Of a DNA stretch of 64,000 nucleotides, positions 35,569 to 44,995 are shown one piece after another. The number at the start of each line of letters is the position of its first letter. Position 1 is the first letter of the stretch. The notes beneath the pieces were generated by a model. That model saw nothing but the letters and a program-made list of their open reading frames with translations, was not told the origin of the DNA and did not search any database. This DNA comes from Rheinheimera sp. (GTDB lineage Bacteria; Pseudomonadota; Gammaproteobacteria; Enterobacterales; Alteromonadaceae), in the NCBI GenBank assembly GCA_003543135.1, contig DPJG01000001.1:102229-166228 (forward strand), read 5' to 3'. A program made the translations under genes and the position numbers.

Positions 35569-35624
35569 GCTGCAATTGCAGTTATCACATTGGCCCGAGT
35601 CAGCTGCCTCTGGCGTTCACGCAA

Positions 35625-35660
35625 AAAAACACCGGCATTTGCCGGTGTTTTTGTTTTGGT
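35625..35660. terminator. Strong bidirectional intrinsic terminator
   Basis: A 13-base-pair stem (AAAAACACCGGCA/TGCCGGTGTTTTT, 35625-35637 and 35640-35652) runs into T runs on the plus strand and has an A run on its left, which is a T run for the minus strand. It lies between the bacterioferritin and M28 peptidase genes, which converge. Confidence 0.88.
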
Positions 35661-35725
35661 GCTTATTTGGGGATAGGGAGCAGCACTGACAGCAGGGGGG
35701 GCTGTCAGGCTGACACAGCTGGCTT

Positions 35726-37405
35726 TTAATACACTGCTTTGGTATCCAGTGCCTTTTTGCCTTCGAGCTCACGCAAGCGGCGCTCTTTGGCGGCTTCTAA
35801 ATCTTTTTGTTGTTGCTGCACTTTTGAAGGTGGGGTAGGCATAGGTTTACGCGGCAGCATTTTGTCAGCCATCGCGGCTTCGTAAAGGAAACCGGCCATC
35901 AGCACAGACGCTTGTTTTAAGTCTTCTTCAACCACATGGTCAATCGAGTCGATATGGGTGTGATGCAACCTGGTGCTGTAATCCAGTGGGTCCTGAATAA
36001 ACTGGAAGCCAGGCAAACCTACATCGTCAAAAGATTCGTGGTCAGTACCGCCGGTGGATAAAGGCGAAATAGTACCGGTGCTTAAGTCGCTGTAAGGGCC
36101 AAACCAGTCGGTGAATACCGGTTTGACGGCCACATTGCCTTCGGTATAAATGCCGCGGAACTTGCCGCTGCCGTTGTCCATATTAAAGTACACCGACAAT
36201 TTGTTGTACGCAGCTTTTGGCGCAATTGGCCAGCCTGGGCTTGACCATAAATAACGTGGCAGCGCTTTTTCCGCCGGATCCTGAGGTTCTGGCCGGCTCG
36301 CCAGGAAGTCGTTAACATAAGCGCGAGAGCCATACAATCCCTGCTCTTCACCCGACCAGAGCGCAATACGGATAGTACGTTTAGGTTTAACATTGAGCTT
36401 GCTTAAAATGCGCACGGCTTCCATCGCCACGGCCACACCGGCGCCGTTATCCACGGCACCATCGCTGGCGTGCCAGGAGTCCAGATGCGCGCCCACCATC
36501 ACCACTTCACCATTGCTGTCGCTGCCCGGAATTTCCGCGATGGTGTTGTAGGATTTCATGTCTTCATCGTGAAAACGGGCTTTGATATCCAGCGTCAGCT
36601 TGGGTTGTTCTTTGCGATCCAGCATGCGCAGCAGCAGGCTGTAGTCTTCCTGTTCGATGATCATGGCCGGCACCGGGAAAGTTTCACCCACCCGGTGTGA
36701 CTTGCCAAATACCCGCACCAAACCACCCTGACGGCTGCTGCGGTAAATCACAGCTGCCACTTGTTCTTTTTGCAAAAACGCATCTAACTCTTTGTTAAAT
36801 TTATAACTTTGCATGCGGCTGTCGCGCATGGCTTTGGTCATAAAAGACTCATAACTGGCGCGGGCGCTGGTGTCGTAGTCTTTCATATCGGTCAGTTTTT
36901 TTGCGCTTAAACGCTCAAAAATCACCGTTTTAGGTGGTTCTATTTTTAAGTCTTCGCCCATCAGCAGTACTTTACCGGCCAGTTTGCCGGCATAAGCGGC
37001 TAAGTCGGCGCTGGTATTCACGTCAAACAACATCACTTCGCCAGTGATGGCTCCTTTTGTACCCGGTGTCCAGGCCACCGGAATACCGTGCAAAGATTGC
37101 TGGCGCGGGCCAGTCAGCACAATGCTGGCCGACTCGCTGCTCCAGCCGCGGCCAAATTCAAAAGGGTGTAACTCAGCGTTTTTTAAGCCCCAGTCTTTCA
37201 GCTGTTGTAAGGTCCAGTGGTTGGCTTTGACCATTTGTGGTGATGCGGTCAGGCGCGGGCCAATTTTGTCGGTCAGATGCTCCAGCGTATGCATCACTTC
37301 AGATTGGTAAAAACCTTCATGGCGGATTTTGTTGGCCATGTCCAGATCGGCTGCAAGTACTGCTGCAGGTGAAAACAGCATTACAGGTAACAAAAGACGT
37401 TTCAT
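35726..37405 (-). CDS. Secreted M28-family zinc aminopeptidase
   Basis: A 559-residue exported peptidase. A signal peptide (about 1-19, ending VLAAD) is followed by a protease-associated-like insert (about 110-275) and the M28 catalytic domain (about 285-525). Metal ligands and catalytic residues are visible: His307 (GAHLDSW), Asp319 (DGAVDNGAG), Glu353/Glu354 (SGEEQG), Asp410 (FNMDNG) and a late His in LHHTHIDSID. It should remove N-terminal residues or split dipeptides in the periplasm or outside. The ATG at 37405 with GGGAA before it is preferred to a start at 37468. Confidence 0.9.
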   Translation of the reverse strand: MKRLLLPVMLFSPAAVLAADLDMANKIRHEGFYQSEVMHTLEHLTDKIGPRLTASPQMVKANHWTLQQLKDWGLKNAELHPFEFGRGWSSESASIVLTGPRQQSLHGIPVAWTPGTKGAITGEVMLFDVNTSADLAAYAGKLAGKVLLMGEDLKIEPPKTVIFERLSAKKLTDMKDYDTSARASYESFMTKAMRDSRMQSYKFNKELDAFLQKEQVAAVIYRSSRQGGLVRVFGKSHRVGETFPVPAMIIEQEDYSLLLRMLDRKEQPKLTLDIKARFHDEDMKSYNTIAEIPGSDSNGEVVMVGAHLDSWHASDGAVDNGAGVAVAMEAVRILSKLNVKPKRTIRIALWSGEEQGLYGSRAYVNDFLASRPEPQDPAEKALPRYLWSSPGWPIAPKAAYNKLSVYFNMDNGSGKFRGIYTEGNVAVKPVFTDWFGPYSDLSTGTISPLSTGGTDHESFDDVGLPGFQFIQDPLDYSTRLHHTHIDSIDHVVEEDLKQASVLMAGFLYEAAMADKMLPRKPMPTPPSKVQQQQKDLEAAKERRLRELEGKKALDTKAVY

Positions 37406-37619
37406 AACAGTTCCCGGCATTAATAAGTTATTGTTTTTAATACTGTGGTGGATGCCAGGCGCAATCATTTAAAACCTGGATGTTTAAGCAGTAAAGCAGT
37501 GCTTAGCCAAAGGCAATGGCTTTGCGGTCATTGTGTGTACAGAGGCGATAACTGGTCTGAATGGGCTGGACAAGTGATTCCCGCAGTTCAGCGACAAGGG
37601 GCAATAGCGGAAAAAATTC

Positions 37620-37693
37620 TGGAGCGGGTGATGGGAATCGAACCCACGGCACCAGCTTGGGAAGCTGGGGTATTACCATTATACGACACCCGC
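37620..37693 (-). tRNA. tRNA-Gly, anticodon CCC
   Basis: Read on the minus strand it folds into a full cloverleaf. The acceptor stem is GCGGGTG/CACCCGC, the anticodon stem CCAGC/GCTGG encloses TTCCCAA with anticodon CCC, and the T arm GTGGG-TTCGATT-CCCAT (one G-T pair) follows. The 3' CCA is coded in the genome (37620-37622) after discriminator U. It resembles Escherichia coli glyU. Confidence 0.96.
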
Positions 37694-37820
37694 AATGGCG
37701 CCTAAGGTACTGAAGAGAAAAAGGCATGTCAATTGTCAGCCGTTTGCATCCGTGAGCTTTCATGCCGCAAACAAAGTAGTCGTGTTACAGTGCAGTGTTT
37801 TTTTTTGTTGGAGTCTGTTG

Positions 37821-38615
37821 ATGTCAGAAACTGCTGCTGTCATTTTGGCCCGTCGTCGTTTACAGGGTGAAGTGGCCGCTTTATTACCCCAGGGCCTCAG
37901 GCCACAGAATTTTGCACAGGCTTTTGCCCTGCAACAACAGGTGGCGGCTTTGTTGCCTTCGGCCATTGCCGGCTGGAAATGCGCTTTGCCCACTGTGGAC
38001 GCCAATGGCGAAAAACAAGTGGTCGCGCCTTTGTATGCCGCTGAGTTATGCCGTTTCCCGACCGCCATTTGCCCCATTTGGCCTTCAGTGTTGCCCCAAT
38101 CAAAGGGGCTGGCCAGAGTGGAACCGGAACTGGCTTTTGTGTTTCACACTGATTTACCGGCCAAAGGGCAGGGCGAGCCTTATCACAAAGCAGACATAGA
38201 TGCAGCGATAGGCGGGGTGCATCTGGCGCTGGAGCTGATCCAAAGCCGGTTTTTGCCCGACAGTGGCGCCCTTTATTTTGATCAACTGGCCGATGGTTTA
38301 TTTAATCAGGGTTTGTATCTTGGTCCTGCTGTTGCGGTGAAAGACGTTGATCTTAACCAGTTTTTGCTCAGTATCAGTACCGACGATGCCCTGTTGTTGC
38401 AACAGCAGGCACAGCATCCAAATGGTGATGCCAAGGCGGCTTTGTATTGGCTGGTGAACTTTTTATCGGCTCAGGGTATCGGACTTACAGCCGGGCAGGC
38501 GGTGATCACCGGTTCTTATGCCGGTGTGTTGGAGTTGCCAATAGGGCCACAAATCCAGATTGAGTTTGGTCAGCTGGGGGCGTTTTCACTGCAGTTTCAG
38601 CCCAGAGTGTGTTGA
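37821..38615 (+). CDS. 2-keto-4-pentenoate hydratase-like protein (FAH superfamily)
   Basis: A 264-residue protein of the hydratase/decarboxylase branch of the fumarylacetoacetase superfamily. RVEPELAFVF carries the metal-binding Glu residues, DIDAAIGGVHLALELIQSRF follows, and VITGSYAGVLEL resembles the VxTGSxTG active-site loop. ATG 37821 with GGAG before it is used. A longer frame to 37695 would start in the tRNA region. No other aromatic-degradation genes are near, so the substrate is open. Confidence 0.75.
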   Translation: MSETAAVILARRRLQGEVAALLPQGLRPQNFAQAFALQQQVAALLPSAIAGWKCALPTVDANGEKQVVAPLYAAELCRFPTAICPIWPSVLPQSKGLARVEPELAFVFHTDLPAKGQGEPYHKADIDAAIGGVHLALELIQSRFLPDSGALYFDQLADGLFNQGLYLGPAVAVKDVDLNQFLLSISTDDALLLQQQAQHPNGDAKAALYWLVNFLSAQGIGLTAGQAVITGSYAGVLELPIGPQIQIEFGQLGAFSLQFQPRVC

Positions 38616-38698
38616 CTCAGGCCGCTGGTGCTGTGCTGGTTTTTTGTCATCTGTCTGCTGTAACTTCTGAATAACAGCAATAAAAACAAGGGTTTTGC

Positions 38699-40066
38699 AT
38701 GGAGTTTTTGCCGCAGCATGGTTTGAGTATGACGCCGCTGTTGTCTTTTGGGGTGCTGTTGGTGGTGGGCACTTTAGGGGGGTATCTGGCACATCGTTGG
38801 TCCTGGCTGCCTAGTATCACAGGTTTTATGGGGGTTGGTTTTTTAGTCGGTCCCAGTGTGTTGGGTTTATTGGATTATGACACCCTCAAAGACGCGCGGA
38901 TTTTAATTGATATAGCACTGGCGCTGATTTTATACCGGCTGGGTTCATCACTGGATTTACGTTTTATCCGCGCGTCACCGCGGTTATTGGCGGTGGCTTT
39001 ACTGGAATCTGGTTGTACTTTTATTGCCGTGTTTGCGGTGAGTTTCTGGCTGGGCTTTAGTCCTGTCATCGCGGCTGTGATAGCTGCCATTTTAATTTCA
39101 TCGTCACCGGCAGTGCTGCTGCACGTCGCGCATGAAGTGGGGGCAAAAGGCCCGGTGACAGAATCGGCCAAAACCCTGGTGGCGCTGAATAACCTGTTGT
39201 CTTTTCTGGTGTTTGCGCTGGTGATCCCAGCGTTGTTATTGCAGGAAAATGCCAGCTGGCAACAAGTAATTTTACAACCTTTGTATTTGCTGCTGGGCTC
39301 AGCAGTGCTTGGCATCTGGATCGGCCTTGGCCTGCATTTTATCAGTAGCCGCACCGCCAAAGCGGCGCAATATAAACTGGCGCTGGTGGTGGGGGCGCTG
39401 ATGTTAACCCTTGGCCTGGCGCAGCAGCTGCAACTGTCGATGTTATTTGCGCCTTTAATTGTCGGCATTGTAGTGCGCAGTGTGGAGCAGGACGAAGTGG
39501 TGTCGGCGCTGGAATTTGGCAGTGCTTTTGAGCTGTTTTTTATTGTGCTTTTTGTGTTTGCAGGCGCCAGTTTGCATCTGAAAGAGTTAATTGAATATGC
39601 ACCGGCCATTCTGGTACTGGTATTCACCCGCTCTTTGGTCAAGGTGCTGGCGGTGAGTGTGGCACTGCGGTTTGGGTTGCAGCCCTGGCGTAAAGCTTCA
39701 GCCACAGGATTGTTGCTTATTCCGATGGCGGGCCTGGCCATTGGTCTGGTACAAACCAGCAGCAAGCTGGTGCCAGAGCAGGCCGCAGTAATAGCCGCTG
39801 TGGTGCTGGGCGCTGTCACTTTGTTTGAAACCTTTGGTCCGCCAGTTGCCGCTTTTGCTTTTGGTCTGGCTGGCGAAGCGGCTGACAGCACACCAGTGCG
39901 GCCACAAAGCCCGTGGCGGCAAGGTGCCTGGCGTCAGCAACATGAAGTGCAGGTGGATGTGTCGGCGCTGGTGGCGGCCGAACCGGAAGATAACGCGCTG
40001 GCTGAACCGCAGAAAGCAGACAGTCGTAGTTTCAGATTCTGGCCTTTTGGCAAAAAGCAGTCATAA
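38699..40066 (+). CDS. CPA2-family cation:proton antiporter
   Basis: A 455-residue inner-membrane protein with about 12-13 hydrophobic helices (12-405) and a short charged cytoplasmic tail. PSITGFMGVGFLVGPSVLGLL and ILIDIALALILYRLGSSLDLRFI match the N-terminal repeats of Na+/H+ exchanger-like proteins, and ISSSPAVLLHVAHEVGAKGPVTESAKTLVALNN is the central exchange region. There is no TrkA-N domain. The ion (Na+ or K+) cannot be told from sequence. Confidence 0.85.
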   Translation: MEFLPQHGLSMTPLLSFGVLLVVGTLGGYLAHRWSWLPSITGFMGVGFLVGPSVLGLLDYDTLKDARILIDIALALILYRLGSSLDLRFIRASPRLLAVALLESGCTFIAVFAVSFWLGFSPVIAAVIAAILISSSPAVLLHVAHEVGAKGPVTESAKTLVALNNLLSFLVFALVIPALLLQENASWQQVILQPLYLLLGSAVLGIWIGLGLHFISSRTAKAAQYKLALVVGALMLTLGLAQQLQLSMLFAPLIVGIVVRSVEQDEVVSALEFGSAFELFFIVLFVFAGASLHLKELIEYAPAILVLVFTRSLVKVLAVSVALRFGLQPWRKASATGLLLIPMAGLAIGLVQTSSKLVPEQAAVIAAVVLGAVTLFETFGPPVAAFAFGLAGEAADSTPVRPQSPWRQGAWRQQHEVQVDVSALVAAEPEDNALAEPQKADSRSFRFWPFGKKQS

Positions 40067-40127
40067 CAGGAACAAGGTTGCCTGGCTGAAGCCGGTCAGG
40101 CAGCGATAAACAGCGGCAAATAAATAA

Positions 40128-40166
40128 TATACCAAATGGTATAAATAATTATTGTACCGACTGGTA
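40128..40166 (+). promoter_or_regulatory. Two tandem TACC-N4-GGTA operator-like sites
   Basis: TATACCA-AA-TGGTATA (40128-40143) is a perfect dyad. TACC-GACT-GGTA (40155-40166) repeats its core 25 bases downstream, centre to centre. Both lie 45-85 bases before the nitroreductase ATG, where a regulator dimer could block or aid RNA polymerase. Confidence 0.6.
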
Positions 40167-40210
40167 TGAAACTGTTAGACTGCGCTCCTTTGCTGTGAAG
40201 GAGCCAAAAA

Positions 40211-40849
40211 ATGTCTGATGTATTAAGTTTATTATCCTGGCGTTATGCCACCAAAAGTATGGATGCCGCCAAAACAGTGCCGGATGACAAGCTGGCGCAT
40301 ATTCTGGAAGCCATCCGGTTATCGGCCAGCTCCAGTGGTTTGCAGCCTTATCAGGTGCTGGTGGTGACAGATCCGGCTATCAAAGCACAAATTAAACCTG
40401 TGGCCTGGAATCAAAGCCAAATCACGGACTGCTCACATTTATTGGTATTTGCCGCCTGGGACAACTACACCGCAGATCGCATTAATATGATGTTTGATCT
40501 GGTCAATGAACAACGTGGTTTTAAAAATGAAGGTTGGGAAGCCTACCGGCAGAAATTACTGGCGTTTTATCCTAACCGCAGTGCTGAAGAAAACTTTGAG
40601 CACGCCGCCCGTCAGGCTTATATCGGCCTTGGCAGCGCCTTAATTGCTGCTGCTGAAGTGCAGGTAGACAGCACACCGATGGAAGGTTTTGAGCCGGCAA
40701 AAGTGGATGAAATTTTAAATCTGTCTGCGCTGGGTTTACGCTCTGTGCTGTTATTACCGCTTGGTGGCTACCGCGCTGCAGAAGGTGACTGGCTGGTGAA
40801 TTTAACCAAGGTACGCAGAAGCGCCGACGACTTTATTCTGCGTCGTTAA
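40211..40849 (+). CDS. NAD(P)H-dependent nitroreductase-family oxidoreductase
   Basis: A 212-residue FMN enzyme of the NfsB-like group. RYATKSMD near residue 11 and SASSSGLQPYQVLVV near 39 bind FMN phosphate and ring. QAYIGLGSALIAAAEVQVDSTPMEGF and LGYR-like PLGGYRAAEGDW are conserved. It likely reduces quinones or nitroaromatics in two-electron steps. Paired dyads upstream suggest induction by a small-molecule-responsive repressor. Confidence 0.9.
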   Translation: MSDVLSLLSWRYATKSMDAAKTVPDDKLAHILEAIRLSASSSGLQPYQVLVVTDPAIKAQIKPVAWNQSQITDCSHLLVFAAWDNYTADRINMMFDLVNEQRGFKNEGWEAYRQKLLAFYPNRSAEENFEHAARQAYIGLGSALIAAAEVQVDSTPMEGFEPAKVDEILNLSALGLRSVLLLPLGGYRAAEGDWLVNLTKVRRSADDFILRR

Positions 40850-40865
40850 TGCTATTGTTGTCGCC

Positions 40866-40898
40866 AAAACAGGTGCTTGTATCAGCACCTGTTTTTTT
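40866..40898 (+). terminator. Intrinsic terminator of the nitroreductase gene
   Basis: A 12-base-pair stem AAAACAGGTGCT/AGCACCTGTTTT with a six-base loop ends in seven Ts, 17 bases after the stop codon. Confidence 0.9.
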
Positions 40899-40945
40899 AT
40901 CTGCGTTTTTATTTGTGTTTTTGTCCCTGTATTGAGCTGCACTAT

Positions 40946-41011
40946 TATCCGCAGCTCTCACTGTCCGTATCCACAGCTCTCACTGTCAGTATCCACAGCT
41001 CTCACTGCCCG
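40946..41011. repeat. Three 22-base tandem repeats
   Basis: Units at 40946, 40968 and 40990 share TATCC(G/A)CAGCTCTCACTG and differ at few positions. There are no spacers, so it is not a CRISPR array. Confidence 0.85.
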
Positions 41012-41243
41012 CCCTTTACCCTGACATTTCTGCCCTTTGTTGTTGCTTTTTTAGCCTGCGTTGTGCCAATGTGAAAGATAAAGCCATCTAAAAGGCTAAA
41101 AGTCCATTTTGTTGCCTGTTTTGTAATCTGTCAGTGTTGAGTACCGGCAAATAACAGGCTAGGGTGGATTAAAAATAAACGGTTATTACCACAACAGCAG
41201 CAACAGCAACAGACGCCACAGCGCGCAGCAAGAGGAATGGGAC

Positions 41244-43874
41244 ATGTCACAATATGCTGCCTTGAGGGCAAATGTGGGCCTGCTGGGCACTCAGCTTGGC
41301 GACACAGTACGGAATCAGTTAGGGGACGCAGTGCTGGAGCGGATAGAAAAAATCCGTCAGCTGGCCAAACAAGCCCGGCAGGGCACCGAAACTGAAAACC
41401 AGCAGTTAAAACAAATTCTGGCCGGTTTAGGTGATGATGAAATTTTGCCGGTGGCCCGTGCTTTTGCCCAGTTTTTAAACCTAGCCAATTTAGCCGAGCA
41501 GTATCACACCATTTCCAAAGCCGGCCACAGTGCTATTGAAAAACCTGAGCCTTTGGCCGAATTATTGGCGCTGCTGCAGCAAAAAAATGTCGATCTGGCC
41601 AAAACCCGCCAGGCGGTGGCTGATTTATCGATAGAGCTGGTGCTCACCGCACACCCGACTGAAGTGACCCGCCGCACCCTGATTTATAAACTGACACAAA
41701 TTGCCGATTGTCTGGCCGAACTGGAGCAGGATTTAACTGCAGCACAGCGCCATAAAATTGAGCTTAGGCTCAGTGATTTAATTACCCAGGCCTGGCATAC
41801 CAACGAAATCCGCGAGCAGCGGCCAACACCTGTGGATGAGGCTAAATCCGGTTTTGCTGTGATTGAAACTTCGTTGTGGTACGCCATTCCGGATTTTATC
41901 CGTGAACTGGATGACGCCTTAACACCTGTGTTGGGCCATGGCCTGGCGCTGGACGCTGCCCCTATTAAATTTTCCAGCTGGATGGGTGGGGACAGAGACG
42001 GCAATCCTTTTGTCACCGCCAAAGTCACCCGGCAGGTGTTGTTATTAAGCCGCTGGAAAGCCGCTGATTTATTCAGCCGCGACCTGGAAGTGCTGGGCAA
42101 CGAGCTGTCGATGAATTTAGCCAATCAGGCGCTGAGAGACGCCAGCGGTAATTCGTCTGAGCCTTACCGTGATGTATTAAAACAGTTAAAAAACAAACTG
42201 TTGTATACCCGCGACTGGCTGACTGAAGCATTAAAACACGACAGATTACAAAGGCCGGATGATTTACTCTGGCATAACGCACAGCTGCTGGAGCCTCTGC
42301 TGTTGTGTTACCGCTCGCTGGTTGACTGCAAAATGCAGGTGATTGCCAACGGCAAACTGCTGGACACCATCCGCCGCGCTTATGCTTTTGGCTTAACCTT
42401 GTTAAAACTGGACGTGCGGCAGGAATCGGGCCGGCATACCCAGGTGTTTAGCGAATTTACCAAATATTTAGGTTTAGGCGATTATGCGCAGTGGGACGAA
42501 AGTGCCCGCCAGGCGTTTTTACTGAATGAACTGGCCAGCAAAAGGCCGCTGTTTCCAAAAAACTGGCAGCCCAGCGCCGAAGTGCAGGAAGTATTGGATA
42601 CCTGCGACATTGTTGCCCGCCACGGCAGCGAAGCGCTGTCGACTTATGTGATTTCAATGGCAGGTCAGCCGTCCGACGTGCTGGCGGTGCAGCTGTTACT
42701 GAAAGATGCCGGCATCAGCTTCCCGATGCGGGTGGCACCATTATTTGAAACCCTGGCCGATTTAACCAGCGCCCCTGAATGTATCAGCAAGTTGCTCGGG
42801 ATCGACTGGTACCGTGGTTATATTCAGGGCAAACAGGAAGTGATGATTGGTTATTCCGACTCCGCCAAAGACGCTGGTGCTATAGCGGCAGGCTGGGCGC
42901 AATACAGTGCGCAGGAAGCTTTGGTGGCAATTTGCCAGCAAGCCAAAGTCCAGCTGACGTTATTCCACGGCCGTGGCGGTACTATTGGCCGTGGCGGCGG
43001 CCCCGCTCATGCCGCTATTTTGTCGCAGCCGCCGGGATCTCTGGCAGGTGGCCTGCGGGTGACAGAACAAGGCGAGATGATCCGCTTTAAATTTGGTTTA
43101 AGCCAGTTAGCCCAGCGCAGTCTGGCGCTGTATGCGTCGGCCGTGCTGGAAGGGGTGTTATTACCACCACCGGTACCAAAAACCGAATGGCGCACACTGA
43201 TGCAACAACTGGCGACTGATTCTTGTGAAGCTTACCGCGCCATAGTGCGCCATCACCCTGATTTTGTAAGGTATTTCCGTGCAGCCACCCCTGAGCTTGA
43301 GCTTGGTCAGTTGCCGCTGGGCAGCCGTCCACCGAAACGGAACCCCAATGGTGGCGTGGAAAGTTTAAGGGCAATCCCCTGGATTTTTGCCTGGTCACAA
43401 AACCGTTTAATGTTACCGGCCTGGCTCGGTGCCGGCAGCGCGCTGGCCAAGGTAGTGGCGCAAGGTAATACCAGCACTTTGCACCAGATGCGCCGCGAAT
43501 GGCCGTTTTTCGCTACCCGCTTGTCGATGCTGGAAATGGTGTACCTCAAAGCCGACGCCCAGATAGCCGCTTATTACGACGAAAAACTGGTACCGGCCGA
43601 GCTGAAGCATTTAGGGGTTGAGCTTCGCAGCCAATTAGAAGCCGACAGCAAATTGCTGCTGCAACTCATTGACGCTAAAGATTTTATGGCCAACGAAAGC
43701 TGGATCCGGGAGTCGATCGTGCTGCGCAACACTTATGTAGACCCACTGCATATTTTGCAGGTGGAACTGTTAAACCGCGTCCGTCATGCGCCGGAAACGG
43801 TCAACGACAATATTAAACGTGCTTTGATGGTGACTATTGCCGGTATCGCAGCCGGGATGCGCAACTCGGGATAA
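41244..43874 (+). CDS. ppc: Phosphoenolpyruvate carboxylase
   Basis: An 876-residue enzyme that makes oxaloacetate from PEP and bicarbonate to refill the TCA cycle. The catalytic His137 is in LVLTAHPTEVTRRT. GYSDSAKDAGAIAAGWA and the glycine-rich loop FHGRGGTIGRGGGPAHAAIL (near 573) are intact, and the C-terminus ends GIAAGMRNSG as required for activity. The length matches bacterial enzymes. GAGGAATGGGAC before the ATG supplies the ribosome site. Confidence 0.97.
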   Translation: MSQYAALRANVGLLGTQLGDTVRNQLGDAVLERIEKIRQLAKQARQGTETENQQLKQILAGLGDDEILPVARAFAQFLNLANLAEQYHTISKAGHSAIEKPEPLAELLALLQQKNVDLAKTRQAVADLSIELVLTAHPTEVTRRTLIYKLTQIADCLAELEQDLTAAQRHKIELRLSDLITQAWHTNEIREQRPTPVDEAKSGFAVIETSLWYAIPDFIRELDDALTPVLGHGLALDAAPIKFSSWMGGDRDGNPFVTAKVTRQVLLLSRWKAADLFSRDLEVLGNELSMNLANQALRDASGNSSEPYRDVLKQLKNKLLYTRDWLTEALKHDRLQRPDDLLWHNAQLLEPLLLCYRSLVDCKMQVIANGKLLDTIRRAYAFGLTLLKLDVRQESGRHTQVFSEFTKYLGLGDYAQWDESARQAFLLNELASKRPLFPKNWQPSAEVQEVLDTCDIVARHGSEALSTYVISMAGQPSDVLAVQLLLKDAGISFPMRVAPLFETLADLTSAPECISKLLGIDWYRGYIQGKQEVMIGYSDSAKDAGAIAAGWAQYSAQEALVAICQQAKVQLTLFHGRGGTIGRGGGPAHAAILSQPPGSLAGGLRVTEQGEMIRFKFGLSQLAQRSLALYASAVLEGVLLPPPVPKTEWRTLMQQLATDSCEAYRAIVRHHPDFVRYFRAATPELELGQLPLGSRPPKRNPNGGVESLRAIPWIFAWSQNRLMLPAWLGAGSALAKVVAQGNTSTLHQMRREWPFFATRLSMLEMVYLKADAQIAAYYDEKLVPAELKHLGVELRSQLEADSKLLLQLIDAKDFMANESWIRESIVLRNTYVDPLHILQVELLNRVRHAPETVNDNIKRALMVTIAGIAAGMRNSG

Positions 43875-43919
43875 GTATCAGCCGTCAGATAGATAACAGC
43901 GGCATCAATACCGTTATTT

Positions 43920-43949
43920 CAGCAAAGACGCCTTAGGGCGCCTTTGCTG
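43920..43949. terminator. Hairpin between ppc and the convergent lipoprotein gene
   Basis: CAGCAAAG-A-CGCC pairs with GGCG-C-CTTTGCTG (12 pairs, one mismatch, TTAG loop). A T run is missing on both sides, so its terminator role is only probable from its place between two gene ends. Confidence 0.45.
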
Positions 43950-44028
43950 CTTCTGGGCGATATTATTCACTGAACAAATATCAGCTCTGTTGCCCGGAGC
44001 CGCCGACCAGTGTTGAAGCTTGAACAGT

Positions 44029-44730
44029 TTAAGGTACCGGCTCTTCCCATAATAAATTATCAAAATTGGTGGCCAGCAATACCAGGCTGGCTGTTGCCAG
44101 TAAATCCTGCTCAGCCGCGTCGCCTTGTTGCCATAACAGTACCCGGCCTTCGTTGATTTTTTCGACTGACCAATAGAGTTGCTGCTGTTTTTTAACGTGG
44201 AATCCAACCGGCACTGCACTGCTAAATAAACCACCCGCCAGCTGATGTACTGAGCTGATGTCGTACACCTGGTTGCCGCTCACCAGCTGCCCCTGCAGAC
44301 GATTTAAATGATCCTGACGCAGTGACAGTTCGCCTTGCTGAGTACCGGAAAAAGTGCAGGATAATACCGGCAAGTTGCCAAAAGCCGGGTCTACAGCCAG
44401 CGTGTCTTTGCTGGCGCTTAGCAGCAGGCCACTGCAGCGTGCAGCGCTGCCGGTGTTGGTGCTGATGGTTTTGCCATGGTAAGTGCCACCAATACCAAGC
44501 TTGCCAAAGCTCAGCCCGGCATCAAGCCGGCCTTTATCCTTAAGTTGGGTGGTATGCCAGCGGCCAAACTGCAGTGGTTTATCCCAGGCAAAAGGATTGG
44601 CACCACGCACTGTGTATTCAACAGCTGGTGCCGCCGACTCTGGCAGTGCCATTTTTGCGGTCGACACACAAGCGGTCAGTGTCAGCACTGCGGGCCATAA
44701 ACACCAGGTAAAGCGGGTAGACATTCTCAT
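44029..44730 (-). CDS. Lipoprotein of unknown function
   Basis: A 233-residue protein with lipobox LTAC (Cys21 from this start). The mature part has RGANPFAWDKPLQFGRWHTTQLKDKG and a cysteine pair (ARCSGLLL, LSCTFSG) likely to form a disulfide. I do not recognise the family. Three ATGs and a TTG are close together. ATG 44730 is chosen because GGAGG ends seven bases before it. Confidence 0.75.
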   Translation of the reverse strand: MRMSTRFTWCLWPAVLTLTACVSTAKMALPESAAPAVEYTVRGANPFAWDKPLQFGRWHTTQLKDKGRLDAGLSFGKLGIGGTYHGKTISTNTGSAARCSGLLLSASKDTLAVDPAFGNLPVLSCTFSGTQQGELSLRQDHLNRLQGQLVSGNQVYDISSVHQLAGGLFSSAVPVGFHVKKQQQLYWSVEKINEGRVLLWQQGDAAEQDLLATASLVLLATNFDNLLWEEPVP

Positions 44731-44995
44731 CATCAATCCTCCGGGGACACTGTGACAGCCTGCTGGCTGGATGCCTGGCCATAGTAAAAAAGCGCCGCTG
44801 GCGTATTCTGTAATTCTTTGTCAGCAGATGTTGTTTCTTGTGTGAGGCAAGTTGGTTTTACCGTGGCTGTTGCTCAGCAGATCACTGCAAAATTTCGGGG
44901 GAAAAAACAACCACAGCAGCTGCGCACAGGCCGCTGTGTTTAGTGAAAAGCAGCGGTGTGAAAAACCGCTGTGTGAGCAGCGGTTACGCTGGTCT

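Larger units (their letters stand above)
40850..41243. other. 394-base gap: terminator, 22-base tandem repeats and ppc leader
   Basis: From left to right it holds the nitroreductase terminator, three 22-base tandem repeats, and about 230 bases of leader before ppc with no clear promoter that I could place. No gene is seen. Confidence 0.6.

Noticed and set aside
37445-37705. Open frame coding 86 residues across the tRNA-Gly gene
   Set aside because: It is the translation of the antisense strand of the tRNA (VMGIEPTAPAWEAGVLPLYDTR is a well-known artefact), and it starts inside the peptidase upstream region.
38875-39891. 338-codon frame antisense to the antiporter gene
   Set aside because: The Ser/Thr/Ala/Lys-rich product mirrors the hydrophobic codons of the plus-strand gene, whose membrane protein family is clear.
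40946-41011. Possible CRISPR array
   Set aside because: The three repeats touch each other without spacers, and no cas gene is present.
40877-41074. 65-codon hydrophobic frame after the nitroreductase gene
   Set aside because: It begins inside the terminator hairpin and is produced largely by the 22-base tandem repeats.
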